Counted from the first letter of the stretch, positions 1 through 11,327 are shown. The stretch: DNA of 64,000 nucleotides from an uncultured Chromatiaceae bacterium (GCA_937978655.1 CALJUX010000037.1:103367-167366); one strand, 5' to 3'. The notes: generated from the sequence alone by a model not told the origin. Numbers and translations: made by a program.

Positions 1-2142
1 ATGGCATTCAGTATGCCGGATCGGGTACAACGCGATCTGGCTTTTGCCATTATCGACGAAGTCGATTCGATCCTGATTGATGAAGCCCGTACCCCGCTGA
101 TCATTTCAGGTCAGGCCGAAGACAGCTCAGAGCTGTACCGTCAAATCGACATCGTGGTCCCGATGCTGCAGCGTCAGGACAAAGAAGACGAAGAAGGTGA
201 AATGGGCGATGGCCATTACACTATTGATGAAAAAGCCAAACAAATTTATCTGACCGAACGTGGCCAGATCCGCGTCGAAGAAATTTTGGTAGAACGGGGC
301 CTGATGCAACCAGGCGACTCGTTATATTCCGCCAGTAATATCACGCTGTTACATCATGTGTATGCCGGGCTGCGCGCGCACAATCTGTTCAAGAAAGACG
401 TGGATTATGTGATCAAAGATGACCAGATCGTCATCGTTGATGAACATACCGGCCGTACCATGGAAGGCCGCCGCTGGTCTGAAGGTCTGCACCAGGCGAT
501 TGAAGCCAAAGAAGGCGTGCGCATTCAAAACGAAAACCAGACGCTGGCGTCTATCACCTTCCAGAACTATTTCCGCCTGTATGACAAGCTGGCCGGCATG
601 ACCGGGACCGCAGATACTGAAGCCTTTGAATTCCAGACGATTTATGGTCTGGAAACAATAGTTGTGCCGACCAACAGAGCGATGATCCGTAAAGACATGC
701 CGGATCTGGTGTATCTGACGGCGGAAGAAAAGTATCAGGCGATTATCAAAGACATTGAAGAAACCCGTGCGCTGCAGCGGCCAATTCTGGTTGGTACTGC
801 ATCGATCGAAAGCTCGGAGTATCTGTCGTCGTTATTGCACAAAGCCAAAATCCCGCATCAGGTATTAAACGCCAAGTTCCACGCCAACGAAGCGCAGATT
901 ATCGCGGAAGCCGGCCGTCCGGGCACCGTCACTATCGCCACTAACATGGCCGGTCGTGGTACCGACATCGTGTTAGGCGGTAACTGGCAGTCGGATGTGG
1001 CTAAACTCGACAGTCCAAGCGACGAACAGGTTGCGGCATTAAAGGCCGAGTGGCAACAACGCCATGATGCGGTTATTGCGTCGGGTGGTTTACATATTAT
1101 CGGTACTGAACGCCATGAATCCCGTCGTATCGACAACCAGCTGCGTGGTCGTGCCGGTCGGCAAGGTGATGCGGGTTCCAGCCGGTTCTATCTGGCACTG
1201 GATGATGCATTAATGCGTATTTTTGCCTCAGACCGGATGGCGGGCATGATGCGCAAGCTGGGGATGGAACCTGGCGAAGCGATTGAACATCCGCTGGTCA
1301 GCCGCGCGATTGAAAATGCGCAGCGCAAAGTGGAAGCCCGTAACTTCGATATCCGTAAGCAATTGCTGGAATTTGACGACGTTGCCAATGACCAGCGTAA
1401 AGTTGTGTACGAACAGCGCAATGAATTACTGGCCGCAGATGACATCACTGAAACTATCGCTGCAGTGCGTCAGGACGTGGTGGAATCGGTGATCAATCAA
1501 TATATCCCGCCACAGTCACTGGACGAAATGTGGGATATTCCAGGCCTGGAAGCGCGCTTCCGCAAAGATTTTGCCATTGATATGCCAATCGCCAAATGGC
1601 TGGCAGACGACAATAAACTGTTTGAAGAAAAGCTGCGCGAGCGCATTCAGGATGTGGTCGAAAAAACCTATCAGCTCAAAGAAGAAATGGTCGGGGCACC
1701 GGTGCTGCGCCAGTTCGAAAAAGCCGTGATGCTGCAAAACCTGGACACCCACTGGAAAGAGCATCTGGCGGCGATGGACCACCTGCGTCAGGGCATCAAC
1801 CTGCGCGGTTATGCACAGAAGAACCCGAAACAGGAATACAAACGTGAGGCGTTTGAACTGTTCTCCAGCATGCTGGATGCACTGAAACTGGATGTGATTG
1901 GTGTGTTAAGCCGGGTGCAGATCCGTGCACCGGAAGATGTGGACGCTGTAGAAGAGCAACGCCGCAAAGCGGAACCGGCACAGGTGCAATATCAGCATGA
2001 AGAAGCTGAGCACGTTGGCGGTGAGGTGCCGGCGGTGCCTGCTGGCCCGGTTTACCGTGAGCAGGACAAGATCGGCCGCAACGACCCTTGCCCTTGTGGT
2101 TCCGGCAAAAAATACAAACAGTGTCATGGCAAGCTGAGCTGA
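1..2142 (+). CDS. secA: Preprotein translocase ATPase SecA, 5'-truncated at the contig edge
   Basis: ATP-driven motor that pushes unfolded preproteins through SecYEG at the inner membrane. The 713 visible residues align by eye with about residue 190 to the C-terminus of the ~900-residue family. Visible motifs are [11 protein letters not shown] (DEAD-box Walker B) near residue 19, the VDEHTGR segment, NMAGRGTDI, the [11 protein letters not shown] helicase motif, and a C-terminal zinc finger [13 protein letters not shown] that binds SecB and phospholipid. The ATG at position 1 is an internal codon (MAFS follows the conserved DN in homologues), not the start. The N-terminal Walker A region lies outside the window. 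A strong terminator follows 25 bases after the stop. Identity is certain; only completeness is affected. Confidence 0.98.
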   Translation: MAFSMPDRVQRDLAFAIIDEVDSILIDEARTPLIISGQAEDSSELYRQIDIVVPMLQRQDKEDEEGEMGDGHYTIDEKAKQIYLTERGQIRVEEILVERGLMQPGDSLYSASNITLLHHVYAGLRAHNLFKKDVDYVIKDDQIVIVDEHTGRTMEGRRWSEGLHQAIEAKEGVRIQNENQTLASITFQNYFRLYDKLAGMTGTADTEAFEFQTIYGLETIVVPTNRAMIRKDMPDLVYLTAEEKYQAIIKDIEETRALQRPILVGTASIESSEYLSSLLHKAKIPHQVLNAKFHANEAQIIAEAGRPGTVTIATNMAGRGTDIVLGGNWQSDVAKLDSPSDEQVAALKAEWQQRHDAVIASGGLHIIGTERHESRRIDNQLRGRAGRQGDAGSSRFYLALDDALMRIFASDRMAGMMRKLGMEPGEAIEHPLVSRAIENAQRKVEARNFDIRKQLLEFDDVANDQRKVVYEQRNELLAADDITETIAAVRQDVVESVINQYIPPQSLDEMWDIPGLEARFRKDFAIDMPIAKWLADDNKLFEEKLRERIQDVVEKTYQLKEEMVGAPVLRQFEKAVMLQNLDTHWKEHLAAMDHLRQGINLRGYAQKNPKQEYKREAFELFSSMLDALKLDVIGVLSRVQIRAPEDVDAVEEQRRKAEPAQVQYQHEEAEHVGGEVPAVPAGPVYREQDKIGRNDPCPCGSGKKYKQCHGKLS

Positions 2143-2166
2143 CCGTACCTGTGACAACCTGATCAT

Positions 2167-2193
2167 AAAAGCAGAGCCCGCTCTGCTTTTTTT
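2167..2193 (+). terminator. Rho-independent terminator of secA
   Basis: AAAAGCAGAG and CTCTGCTTTT form a perfect 10-bp stem with a CCCG loop, followed by more T residues. It lies just after secA and before mutT, so mutT probably has its own promoter in the ~90 bases that follow. Confidence 0.88.
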
Positions 2194-2284
2194 ATGCGAA
2201 AAACGCAGCGATGCTGGCAATGCCGCCTTGTGGTGGCTGGCTGCCGGCTGCTGCAAAACATAAGTTTGCTCCAGAGGAGACACG

Positions 2285-2674
2285 ATGAAATCTATCCATG
2301 TGGCGGTTGGGGTGATCACCCGGGGTCAGCAGGTGTTTATCAGTAAAAGGCCGGACCAGCTGCATCAGGGCGGACGCTGGGAATTTCCCGGTGGCAAAGT
2401 GGAAAGTGGCGAAACTGTGCTGCAGGCTTTGCACCGCGAGTTATGGGAAGAAGTCGGGCTGACAGTGACTGGTGCAGTGCCGTTATTACAGCTGGAATAT
2501 GACTATCCGGAAAAACGCGTATTGCTGGACGTCTGGCATGTGCCGGACCCACAAGGTGACGGCGAGGGGCGCGAAGGCCAGCAAGTAGCCTGGGTACATT
2601 ACAGCGCATTGGCGGGCTATCAGTTTCCGGATGCCAATGCGCCGATTCTGGCGGCCGTTGCGACGCTGTTTTAG
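2285..2674 (+). CDS. mutT: 8-oxo-dGTP diphosphatase MutT (Nudix hydrolase)
   Basis: Hydrolyses oxidised guanine nucleotides, mainly 8-oxo-dGTP, before they enter DNA and so prevents A:T to C:G mutations; cytoplasmic. The 129-residue length is normal for MutT. The Nudix box is complete around residues 38-60: GGKVESGE, then REL and WEEVGL. The early MKSIHVAVGVI strand and WEFPGG are typical. The ATG is preceded by GGAG at good spacing. It follows secA, as in many gammaproteobacteria, but is separated from it by a terminator. It converges on yacG with only 12 bases between the stops. Identity as MutT rather than another Nudix enzyme rests on length, motif and location next to secA and yacG. Confidence 0.93.
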   Translation: MKSIHVAVGVITRGQQVFISKRPDQLHQGGRWEFPGGKVESGETVLQALHRELWEEVGLTVTGAVPLLQLEYDYPEKRVLLDVWHVPDPQGDGEGREGQQVAWVHYSALAGYQFPDANAPILAAVATLF

Positions 2675-2686
2675 CGCCAGGGCCGT

Positions 2687-2923
2687 TCAGTCTTTAAAAA
2701 ACTGATTATCCTGCTGCATTAATTCATCTTCCAGTGCCAGCAAGTCGGCGTCACCGATGCCGGCTTCGATCGGCTGCTTGTCGGCAATACGCCGGCTTTC
2801 ACTGGCCCATTCGCCCAAATCAATTAACCGGCAGCGGTCACTGCAAAAAGGCCGGAAACGCGATTCACTGTGCCAGATAACATCGGTCTGGCAGGTCGGA
2901 CATTGAACGACAGTTGGGGACAT
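2687..2923 (-). CDS. yacG: DNA gyrase inhibitor / zinc-binding protein YacG
   Basis: Small zinc protein of 78 residues. In E. coli the family binds GyrB and inhibits DNA gyrase. The four zinc ligands are visible as CPTC near residues 8-11 and CSDRC near 27-31, followed by the family hallmark [11 protein letters not shown]. The C-terminus is acidic. It is the downstream member of the leftward group coaE-zapD-yacG, the standard order in gammaproteobacteria, with 52 bases between the zapD stop and its start. Confidence 0.93.
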   Translation of the reverse strand: MSPTVVQCPTCQTDVIWHSESRFRPFCSDRCRLIDLGEWASESRRIADKQPIEAGIGDADLLALEDELMQQDNQFFKD

Positions 2924-2975
2924 CAGAGTTACTCATTGCAGGAAAAATAGCAGGGCATTATAGCGGATCTGCCGC

Positions 2976-3737
2976 TTAGCAACAGGCTAATTCAAAGCCA
3001 ATCTGCTGGTCGGTGGTGGCGCGGCCCTGCGTGTCGCACAGCTGCATAAACCGGATGGCATAGCGGTATTTGTTGCCGCTGATGGTCGGATAGCAGCCGT
3101 AACTTAACGGGTAACGCAGCCGCAATAACTCAAATTGTTCGGTATTACTCTGATAAAAACCATTTTCTGCGCTGACCGGCTGAAACTGGCCGCGCTCGCG
3201 GATAAAAGTCAGCACAAAACTAATGGCCTGTTCGACCAGGGTTAACTGAGAGATCCAGTCTTGCGCTTGTTTTTGCCGCGCCGCCAGTTCTAAGGTGTAC
3301 CAGTATTGCAACTGCGGCAAGTCAAAATAGCAGGTGCCGCCGGGGATAAAAAAGCGCTGGCGCAATGGGCCAAGGAACTTGTCATCCTTGAGTACATTGG
3401 CGAATTTGGCGCCCCGCAGTAATTCACTTTGCAGCCGGACGGACTTTTGCAGCATGCTGCTGAGCAGCTCATCAGAGATGTGTGGATGGCGCGACCAGTT
3501 CACTAAAGCGCCTTCACACCTTTCCACATCTTTAATTAAATCGGGTCGGATATCGTTGCGGTCTAACACTTCAATCAGGGCAAACAACGAGGTGAAAAAA
3601 CCGAGTTGCTGTGATTCGTTGGCCAACGCCAGCTGGTGGTGCACCTGCTGAAACAAGTATTCGACACGCAGATAGGTGCGGACTTTTTCATTCAGCGGAT
3701 GTTCGTAGACCAGGCTGCTGTCAGTCAATGGAACCAT
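2976..3737 (-). CDS. zapD: Cell division protein ZapD
   Basis: Binds and bundles FtsZ filaments and helps organise the Z ring; cytoplasmic. The 253-residue length matches the family. The N-terminus VYEHPLNEKVRTYLRVE is the recognisable ZapD (YacF, DUF1342) signature, followed by an alpha-helical region and a C-terminal beta domain ending in a Cys-Cys. It lies between coaE and yacG, as in E. coli. The ATG has GGAG very close upstream, so the ribosome site is compact. Nothing abnormal was seen. Confidence 0.94.
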   Translation of the reverse strand: MVPLTDSSLVYEHPLNEKVRTYLRVEYLFQQVHHQLALANESQQLGFFTSLFALIEVLDRNDIRPDLIKDVERCEGALVNWSRHPHISDELLSSMLQKSVRLQSELLRGAKFANVLKDDKFLGPLRQRFFIPGGTCYFDLPQLQYWYTLELAARQKQAQDWISQLTLVEQAISFVLTFIRERGQFQPVSAENGFYQSNTEQFELLRLRYPLSYGCYPTISGNKYRYAIRFMQLCDTQGRATTDQQIGFELACC

Positions 3738-3773
3738 ACTCCGGTAATCAGGGGGAATTGGAATAAAATAACT

Positions 3774-4397
3774 CTAAGTTAACGATTTGGCTAGTTTTTC
3801 TTCGGCAAGACGCAGAAAGATCTGATGCAGCTTTGCCACTTGTTGCGGCAGTTCTGTTGTGGGTCCGTCGTTATCGATGACAAAATCGGCGCGCGCCAGG
3901 CGGCCGGCTCTGCTGCTCTGTGCCGCCATAATTGACTGCACTAAGGCCTGACTGCTGCCATCGCGGCTGGTGGTGCGCTGCAGTTGGGTTTGTTCGCTGA
4001 CATCGGTCACTAACACCAGGTCAACCAGCGCATCCAGTTGATTCTCCAGCAGCAGTGGGGCCACCAGCAACACATAAGGTGAAGTGGCCGCCGCCAGCTG
4101 ACGCAGCAGCTCGGCGCGGATCTGTGGATGCAGCAACTGGTTAAGCCAGGTTTTGGCGGCCGTATCGGTAAAGACGATCTCCCGCAACCGGGTGCGATCA
4201 AGACTACCGTCGGCGCTGATCACCGCAGTACCGAAATGCTGGCGGATAGCCGCCAGTGCCGCAGTCCCGGGTTCCACCACTTGTCTGGCAACGATATCGG
4301 CGTCGACCAGCGTGATACCAAGCGCGGCAAATTCGTTGGCAACCGTGGTTTTACCACTGCCGATGCCTCCGGTCAGTCCTACCAGCAACTGGCGCAT
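3774..4397 (-). CDS. coaE: Dephospho-CoA kinase CoaE
   Basis: Catalyses the last step of coenzyme A synthesis, phosphorylating the 3' hydroxyl of dephospho-CoA with ATP. The P-loop GLTGGIGSGKTT lies at residues 7-18, followed by DADIVARQV, the substrate-binding region and LLHPQIR. The start is taken at MRQLLVGLTGG (207 residues). The reading frame extends 16 codons further upstream, but that extension would overlap pilD by about 40 bases and is absent from the family. The gene begins 7 bases after the pilD stop, so translation is probably coupled to pilD. No strong ribosome-binding site is visible. Confidence 0.95.
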   Translation of the reverse strand: MRQLLVGLTGGIGSGKTTVANEFAALGITLVDADIVARQVVEPGTAALAAIRQHFGTAVISADGSLDRTRLREIVFTDTAAKTWLNQLLHPQIRAELLRQLAAATSPYVLLVAPLLLENQLDALVDLVLVTDVSEQTQLQRTTSRDGSSQALVQSIMAAQSSRAGRLARADFVIDNDGPTTELPQQVAKLHQIFLRLAEEKLAKSLT

Positions 4398-4404
4398 GGA
4401 TTGG

Positions 4405-5298
4405 TTACAAGCCGATGCTGCGTAAGTACGCATTGCTGATATCATTGCCCCACAGCATGGCTATCCAGCCGGCAGCTGCGATATAAGGCCCAAATGGGAT
4501 AGCAGTACTTTGTTCTTTGCGCTGCACTGCCAGCATCACACTGCCAATCACTGCACCGACCACCGATGACAGCAAAATGATCAACGGCAATTGCTGCCAG
4601 CCCAGCAAGGCGCCAAAAATCGCCATCAGTTTAAAGTCGCCGTAGCCCATGCCTTCTTTGCCGGTCAGCAGTTTAAAACCCCAATAAACCGACCACAGCG
4701 ACAGGTAACCACAAGCGGCACCAATCAAGGCCTGATCCGGCGCTATACCAACGCCAAGGGCCGATGCGATTAATACCAGCCACAACAACGGCAGGGTAAT
4801 TTGATCCGGCAGCAGCATTTTATCAATATCGATAAATGTCAGCGCCACCAGACTCCAGGTCAGCAACAGCATTAAAAAACCGTCTGCAGTAGCACCGGTT
4901 TGCCAGATCACCACAGTAGACAGCACGGCGGTCAGCAGTTCAACGGCCGGGTAGCGGCGGCTGACCGGTGCGTGGCAATACCGACATTTGCCGCGTAGCG
5001 ACAACCAGCTTATCAGCGGAATATTATCCAGCGCGCTGAGCTGTGTATTACACTGTGGGCAACGTGAGCGTGGTGTTGCCAGATTAAAAGGCGCTGTTGG
5101 GGCTGTGACCGTATCCGGATGAAAATACTCCTGATATTCCTGACGCCAACTCTGCTCCATCATCTTCGGCAGCCGGTAAATCACCACATTCAGAAAGCTG
5201 CCAATACACAGACTGAAGACAAATACGCAGCCCAGTAACCAGGCCGGATGTTGTTGGAGAAATGCCAGGATCAGCGTGAATTGTTCGATAAGTTGCAT
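4405..5298 (-). CDS. pilD: Type IV prepilin peptidase / N-methyltransferase PilD
   Basis: Inner-membrane aspartic protease that removes the leader of type IV pilins and pseudopilins and methylates the new N-terminus. It has 297 residues and about eight membrane segments. The cytoplasmic zinc site is seen as CPQC and CRYC around residues 80-110. The two catalytic aspartates lie in TFIDIDKMLLPD and in GMGYGDFKL. The start codon overlaps the pilC stop by one base, and the stop is 7 bases before coaE. It should process PilA (8393-8797) and any type II secretion pseudopilins elsewhere in the genome. Confidence 0.96.
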   Translation of the reverse strand: MQLIEQFTLILAFLQQHPAWLLGCVFVFSLCIGSFLNVVIYRLPKMMEQSWRQEYQEYFHPDTVTAPTAPFNLATPRSRCPQCNTQLSALDNIPLISWLSLRGKCRYCHAPVSRRYPAVELLTAVLSTVVIWQTGATADGFLMLLLTWSLVALTFIDIDKMLLPDQITLPLLWLVLIASALGVGIAPDQALIGAACGYLSLWSVYWGFKLLTGKEGMGYGDFKLMAIFGALLGWQQLPLIILLSSVVGAVIGSVMLAVQRKEQSTAIPFGPYIAAAGWIAMLWGNDISNAYLRSIGL

Positions 5299-6521
5299 TA
5301 TTTAATCACCGCGCCCATTTGGAAGATTGGCAGATACATCGCAATGATCAGGCCACCGATTAATACGCCCAGCACCGCCATAATCATCGGCTCCAGCAGT
5401 GCTGTCAGGCCGTCCACCGCGTCATCCACTTCCTGTTCGTAAATACTGGCCACCCTCGCCAGCATATCATCCAGCGAGCCGGACTCTTCACCGATGGAAA
5501 CCATCTGGATCACCATTTCCGGAAAGCGGTTAGTGGTTTTCATCGAGCTGAACATCTGGCCGCCGGCCGAAACGTCGGCGCGGACTTCCATAATGGCGTT
5601 TTTGTAGATTTCATTACCGGCAGCGCCGGCGGCCGATTCCAGCGCTTCAATCAGCGGGACACCGGCGGCAAAAGTGGTCGACAGGGTGCGGGCATAACGC
5701 GCCACTGCGGCTTTATTCAGAATGTCGCCAACCACCGGCGCTTTGAGCAGCATCGCATCAGCGCCGGTTTTAAACTTCAGGCTGGTGTTGTAGAGCTTAC
5801 TGAAGACTTTCAGCGTAATCACGATGGCGCCGACCACGACCCACCAATACGCCTGCATTAGCTCGGACAAGGCCACGACAAACAAGGTAAATGCCGGCAG
5901 TTCGGCGCCAAAACCGGCAAAAATTTCCGCAAACTGCGGCACCACAAAAATCAGCAGAATGGAGGTGACGATCAGCGCGACAATAATGACGGCGACCGGA
6001 TAAAACATCGCCTTTTTAATTTTGGATTTCAGTGCTTCGGCTTTTTCTTTGTAGATAGCAATACGGTCAAAGATCCGGTCCAGCGCACCGGACTGTTCGC
6101 CGGATTTGACTAAATCACAGTACAGTTCATCAAAATATTTGGGTTGCTCACGCAGCACTTCTGACAGCGGCAGGCCGGACTGCACTTTCAGCGAGACTTT
6201 TTGCATCAGCACCCGCAGGTTTTTCTTTTCTGAGCCGGACGCAATCAGGTCTATCGACTGCACTAACGGCACGCCGGCGGCCAGCATGGTGGCAATTTGC
6301 CGCGTCACAATGGCGATATCCAGCGGCACAATTTTCGGGTCGCCGCCGAATAATGGTTTGGCTTGTTTGCGCACCATCGACGGGGTGATGCCTTGCTGGC
6401 GCAGCAGTGCTTTGGCTTCCATCACCGAACTGGCTTTGATTTCGCCCTGCGTTTTTTTGCCGCGTCGGTTAATGCCCTTCCAGTCGAAATTGTCCAGCTC
6501 TTTAATTTTTGGCGCTGCCAT
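5298..6521 (-). CDS. pilC: Type IV pilus inner-membrane platform protein PilC
   Basis: Polytopic platform protein that couples the cytoplasmic motors PilB and PilT to pilus growth. The 407-residue length is typical. It has two T2SSF repeats (about residues 70-195 and 275-395), each with the conserved GxPL and GEESG/GEQSG pattern, separated by membrane helices near residues 170-190 and 215-240, with a last one at the C-terminus. A good AAGGA site precedes the ATG. It sits between pilB (24 bases) and pilD (1-base overlap), so pilBCD reads as one operon. Confidence 0.96.
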   Translation of the reverse strand: MAAPKIKELDNFDWKGINRRGKKTQGEIKASSVMEAKALLRQQGITPSMVRKQAKPLFGGDPKIVPLDIAIVTRQIATMLAAGVPLVQSIDLIASGSEKKNLRVLMQKVSLKVQSGLPLSEVLREQPKYFDELYCDLVKSGEQSGALDRIFDRIAIYKEKAEALKSKIKKAMFYPVAVIIVALIVTSILLIFVVPQFAEIFAGFGAELPAFTLFVVALSELMQAYWWVVVGAIVITLKVFSKLYNTSLKFKTGADAMLLKAPVVGDILNKAAVARYARTLSTTFAAGVPLIEALESAAGAAGNEIYKNAIMEVRADVSAGGQMFSSMKTTNRFPEMVIQMVSIGEESGSLDDMLARVASIYEQEVDDAVDGLTALLEPMIMAVLGVLIGGLIIAMYLPIFQMGAVIK

Positions 6522-6545
6522 GATAAATCCTTAGTGCTGTGCCCG

Positions 6546-8240
6546 TCAGACGTTGGTCACCCGGTTGATTTCTGCCAGACTGGTCAGCCCTGCAGCCGCT
6601 TTTAACAGGCCGGACTGTCGTAAATTGTTGATGCCTTCGCGTTGGGCTTGCTGGGCGATTTCCAGCGAATTACCACCCGCCATAATCTTCTCGGCGATAA
6701 CCCCGGAGATCGGCATCACTTCATAAATACCGACCCGGCCTTTATAACCGCCGGTGCAATATTCACAACCGACCGGTTTAAACAGCTTGATGCCAGGCAG
6801 TTGTTCGGCAGTGAACCCTTGCTTCAGCAGCTCTTGCTCTGGCAGCTGTTCAGGCGCTTTACAGTGATTACATAAGCGCCGGGCCAGCCGCTGGGCAATG
6901 ATTAAAGACACTGAACTGGCAACGTTGTAGGCTGGCACGCCCATATTCAGCAAACGCGTGAGCGTTTCCGGGGCCGAGTTGGTGTGCAGCGTACTTAACA
7001 CTAAGTGACCGGTTTGCGCTGCTTTAATCGCGATCTCCGCGGTTTCCAGGTCCCGGATCTCACCAACCATGATCACATCCGGGTCTTGCCGCAAAAAGGC
7101 TTTTAACGCGATAGGGAAGGTGAGACCGGCTTTGGTATTCATCTGTACCTGGTTAATCCCCGGTAAGTTAATTTCCACCGGATCTTCGGCCGTCGAAATA
7201 TTGGTCTCTTCGGTGTTGAGGATATTCAGACCGGTATAAAGCGACACGGTTTTGCCGCTACCGGTAGGCCCGGTCACCAGGATCATGCCTTGGGGTTGCT
7301 CCAGCGCGTCCAGATACAGCTGCTTTTGACTGGCTTCATAACCGAGGATATCAATGCCGAGCATCGCGCTATCGGAATCGAGGATCCGCATAACGATTTT
7401 TTCGCCCCACAGTGTGGGCAAGCTGCTGACGCGAAAATCGATGGATTTTTTCTGCGACAGTTTCAGTTTGATCCGGCCATCCTGCGGCACGCGTTTTTCC
7501 GCGATGTCGAGTTTGGACATCACTTTCAGCCGGGCCGACAAACGCCCGGCCAGCGCGACCGGCGGCGAGGCGACTTCATGCAAAATGCCGTCGATGCGAA
7601 ACCGGATGCGGTAACTTTTTTCATAAGGCTCAAAATGCAGATCCGACGCGCCTTTGCGCACCGCATCATGCAGCATTTTGTTGATAAAAGTGATGATAGG
7701 CTGGTCTTCAGCTTCACTGCCGGGCTTTTCGTCCAGCTCGTCATTGTCGCCAACGCCCAGTGAGGTCAGGTCCCAGTCTGAATGGCTGAAAGTGTCGGCG
7801 TTTTTACTGTCAAAAACCCGGTCGATCAGTTTTTGCAGTTTATCAAATTCAACGACAATCAGTTCGGCGTGCAGGCCAGTGCTGAATTCAAAATCTTCCA
7901 CCGGTTGCATGTCGGTCGGATCGACCACGCCGAGGAATAAGGTGCGGCCACGTTTACCCAGCGGCAGCACCAGATGTTTGCGTACCAGTTTTTCGTTACG
8001 TTCCTGCTCGGGCACAAATTCCAGATCATAAAAATCTAAATCGAGCAGGCTATGCATGGTGGAAGTGGCAATGCTTTCAGCCAGTGCTTTGGCTGTGATC
8101 AGCTTTTCGGTGATCAGAAAGTCTGCCACTGAGTTGTACTGATGATTTTTTTCAGCGGCCAGCCTGCTGCACAGTCCTGCATCGATCAGGTTCGCCTGAG
8201 CGAGGCGCTTGAGCAGAATCGACTGCTGATTAAAAGCCAT
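6546..8240 (-). CDS. pilB: Type IV pilus assembly ATPase PilB
   Basis: Hexameric cytoplasmic ATPase that powers pilus extension. An N-terminal T2SSE-N domain (about residues 1-150) is followed by the ATPase. Walker A is GPTGSGKT near residue 323; the Asp box and Walker B ([12 protein letters not shown]) and the His box ([12 protein letters not shown]) are intact. A tetracysteine zinc motif, CNHC then CEYC, is visible toward the C-terminus. The start is placed at the ATG of MAFNQQ (564 residues); the frame opens three codons earlier only with a TTG. No promoter was identified in the ~100 bases between pilB and the pilA terminator. Confidence 0.95.
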   Translation of the reverse strand: MAFNQQSILLKRLAQANLIDAGLCSRLAAEKNHQYNSVADFLITEKLITAKALAESIATSTMHSLLDLDFYDLEFVPEQERNEKLVRKHLVLPLGKRGRTLFLGVVDPTDMQPVEDFEFSTGLHAELIVVEFDKLQKLIDRVFDSKNADTFSHSDWDLTSLGVGDNDELDEKPGSEAEDQPIITFINKMLHDAVRKGASDLHFEPYEKSYRIRFRIDGILHEVASPPVALAGRLSARLKVMSKLDIAEKRVPQDGRIKLKLSQKKSIDFRVSSLPTLWGEKIVMRILDSDSAMLGIDILGYEASQKQLYLDALEQPQGMILVTGPTGSGKTVSLYTGLNILNTEETNISTAEDPVEINLPGINQVQMNTKAGLTFPIALKAFLRQDPDVIMVGEIRDLETAEIAIKAAQTGHLVLSTLHTNSAPETLTRLLNMGVPAYNVASSVSLIIAQRLARRLCNHCKAPEQLPEQELLKQGFTAEQLPGIKLFKPVGCEYCTGGYKGRVGIYEVMPISGVIAEKIMAGGNSLEIAQQAQREGINNLRQSGLLKAAAGLTSLAEINRVTNV

Positions 8241-8340
8241 ATACGACAAACCCCAGTGAAAACAATGGTAAGGCTAAAAAACGATTATGACAGCCCGGCG
8301 CCGAAATTCAACAGCTTAGCGCGGGCAATTCTGAAAGTGA

Positions 8341-8372
8341 CAAAAGAAAAAGCCAGCTGTGCAGCTGGCTTT
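8341..8372 (-). terminator. Rho-independent terminator of pilA
   Basis: AAAGCCAGCTG and CAGCTGGCTTT form a perfect 11-bp stem with a two-base loop. On the minus strand it is followed by TTTTTCTTTTG. It begins about 20 bases after the pilA stop, so the abundant pilin message is separated from pilBCD. Confidence 0.88.
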
Positions 8373-8392
8373 GAGATCAGGTTAAACGCTGA

Positions 8393-8797
8393 TTAGCAGA
8401 GAGTGGTTGGCGTACAGGCTTTGGCCCAGGTCACAGTTTTGCTGCCCGCATCTAATGTTGGTGTCATCACGAAGGTAGCATTTAACACATCGCCAGTGGC
8501 GTCTGTTGGTGCCCGTGCAGTGATCACGCCGTCAGCAACAGTTACACCTGGGATGCCAGTACCTGGCGCCACAGTTGCGGCAATACCGTTAGTGCCAGAG
8601 TCACAGTCAGCAATAGCTTTGGTCTGTACACAAACCGCCACTGAAGAAGTCACTGAAGAAGTCGCGTTTGTTACTTCAACAAACTTAGCTTTTGACGTGT
8701 AGTTCTGGTAGGCCGGCAGCGCAACTGCTGCAAGGATACCGATGATTGCAACAACGATCATTAATTCAATTAAGGTGAAACCTTGATTACGTTTCAT
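8393..8797 (-). CDS. pilA: Type IV major pilin PilA
   Basis: Pilin subunit of the type IV pilus. The leader is MKRNQG, cut by PilD after Gly6 so that mature PilA starts with the methylated Phe of [20 protein letters not shown]. Glu5 of the mature protein is present. The globular domain (about residues 35-134) ends in CTPTTLC, so a C-terminal disulfide loop with an upstream Cys is likely. At 134 residues it is a short type IVa pilin. A clear GGAG lies upstream of the ATG. The gene is monocistronic, bracketed by a terminator and a long AT-rich leader. Being next to pilB is the usual arrangement. Confidence 0.95.
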   Translation of the reverse strand: MKRNQGFTLIELMIVVAIIGILAAVALPAYQNYTSKAKFVEVTNATSSVTSSVAVCVQTKAIADCDSGTNGIAATVAPGTGIPGVTVADGVITARAPTDATGDVLNATFVMTPTLDAGSKTVTWAKACTPTTLC

Positions 8798-8999
8798 AGT
8801 ACATCTCCGTTTGTGTGTAGTTAACCCGGGGGGCTGTTTTCTATTCTGGCCAAATTTAAATGTTACGCAAGAAAAAAATTCGTTTTTGTAATTATTTATT
8901 TTTTTTCATTCTAACGTCATGAAAATAAATATTATTTTTTGGTGTTTTCTCGATTGGGAACTGAGGTTTTTGGCAAGTTGGTTTAACTTTTGAATAAAA

Positions 9000-9016
9000 T
9001 GCAAATTTTAAGCCAG
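9000..9016 (-). promoter_or_regulatory. Candidate sigma-54 promoter for pilA in the 417-bp pilA-nadC gap
   Basis: Read on the minus strand, TGGC, 7 bases, then TTGC gives the fixed GG (-24) and GC (-12) spacing of RpoN promoters. pilA is RpoN/PilR dependent in Pseudomonas and relatives. The implied leader of about 190 bases is longer than usual, which lowers confidence. The rest of the gap (8798-9133) is strongly AT-rich, with poly-T and poly-A runs and no open frame; UP-like or IHF/PilR sites could lie there but none can be named. Confidence 0.4.
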
Positions 9017-9133
9017 CTCTCATTACTCATTGAAAACAATAGAGAATAAGTTTTTGTTAATAAATTGATTGGTTGTGGCACTGTGCTGGCTGGCCCGAGC
9101 CGCACTTGACAGCTTTCCATTTTTTGGTTCAAG

Positions 9134-9167
9134 CGCCGAAAAAAAAGCCAGCGGCTGCCGGCTTTTT
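9134..9167 (-). terminator. Rho-independent terminator of nadC
   Basis: AAAAAGCCAGC and GCCGGCTTTTT form an 11-bp stem with one mismatch around a four-base loop. A run of eight T follows on the minus strand. It lies about 50 bases after the nadC stop and isolates pilA from nadC transcription. Confidence 0.82.
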
Positions 9168-9214
9168 GCTACTGCAGCGCTGTTGCGCGGCAACGGATGA
9201 CGAAACTGCGTCAC

Positions 9215-10658
<1,444 letters not shown>

Positions 10659-10712
10659 TCGACAGCCATGACGCAGAGAATAAAGCCACAGCATAACCAG
10701 TGAGGATTGGCT

Positions 10713-11327
10713 TTGCCAAGTGCGGCTCCAACCGAAGCGACAGACGTATCTGCGCCATTGCCCCCGTTTGAAATCATCACACGGCCTTGTACACATTATG
10801 ACGACAGGCCCGATCCGGCGGATATCAGTCTGCTGGTGATCCATAATATCAGTTTGCCGCCTGCAACTTTTAATACGCCTTATATTGACGATTTCTTTGG
10901 GGGCCGGCTCGATTGCAGCGCGCATCCGTATTTTGCCCGCTTAGCCGGGGTGCGGGTGTCGGCGCATTGTGTGATCTATCGAGACGGCCGCATCTGGCAA
11001 TATGTGCCTTTTGCCAAACGCGCCTGGCATGCCGGGCTTAGCTTGTTTGCCGGCCGGGATAAATGTAATGATTTTTCTATTGGTATTGAACTGGAAGGCG
11101 CTGATGATGTGCCTTATACCGAGGCGCAATATCAGGCGCTGGCCACGCTGAGCCGGCAGTTGTTACAGCAATACCCGGCACTGCGTCCGCAGCGGATTGT
11201 CGGTCATTGTGACATTGCGCCTGGACGCAAAACTGATCCGGGCCCGCTGTTTGACTGGCCTTATTATTTCCGGTTGCTCGGTGTTGCAGCGACCGCCACA
11301 GACCCACGCGCAGGAGAGCCCGTATGA
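10713..11327 (+). CDS. ampD: 1,6-anhydro-N-acetylmuramyl-L-alanine amidase AmpD
   Basis: Cytoplasmic zinc amidase that cleaves the peptide from anhydro-MurNAc recycling products; its loss often derepresses AmpC. The zinc ligands are seen in VIHNISLPP and GHCDIAPGRKTDPGP. RVSAHCVIYRDG, KRAWHAG and CNDFSIGIELEG are all present. No ATG is available. A TTG at 10713 lies 6 bases after GAGGA and gives 204 residues; another TTG two codons earlier has no spacing for a ribosome site. The N-terminus is about 15 residues longer than in E. coli. The stop overlaps the ampE start (ATGA). Confidence 0.93.
   Translation: MPSAAPTEATDVSAPLPPFEIITRPCTHYDDRPDPADISLLVIHNISLPPATFNTPYIDDFFGGRLDCSAHPYFARLAGVRVSAHCVIYRDGRIWQYVPFAKRAWHAGLSLFAGRDKCNDFSIGIELEGADDVPYTEAQYQALATLSRQLLQQYPALRPQRIVGHCDIAPGRKTDPGPLFDWPYYFRLLGVAATATDPRAGEPV

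Noticed and set aside
1906..2319. A 137-codon minus-strand frame over the secA 3' end and the terminator
   Set aside because: It runs through the secA coding region and a hairpin terminator; no plausible product.
4398..4445. N-terminal extension of coaE by 16 codons
   Set aside because: It overlaps pilD and adds residues absent from the family; the internal ATG before the P-loop is the normal start.
10659..10925. Extension of the aspartic-protease frame to 10925
   Set aside because: It lies antisense to ampD and lacks a membrane-signal-like start; the MQAPDP start gives the family length.
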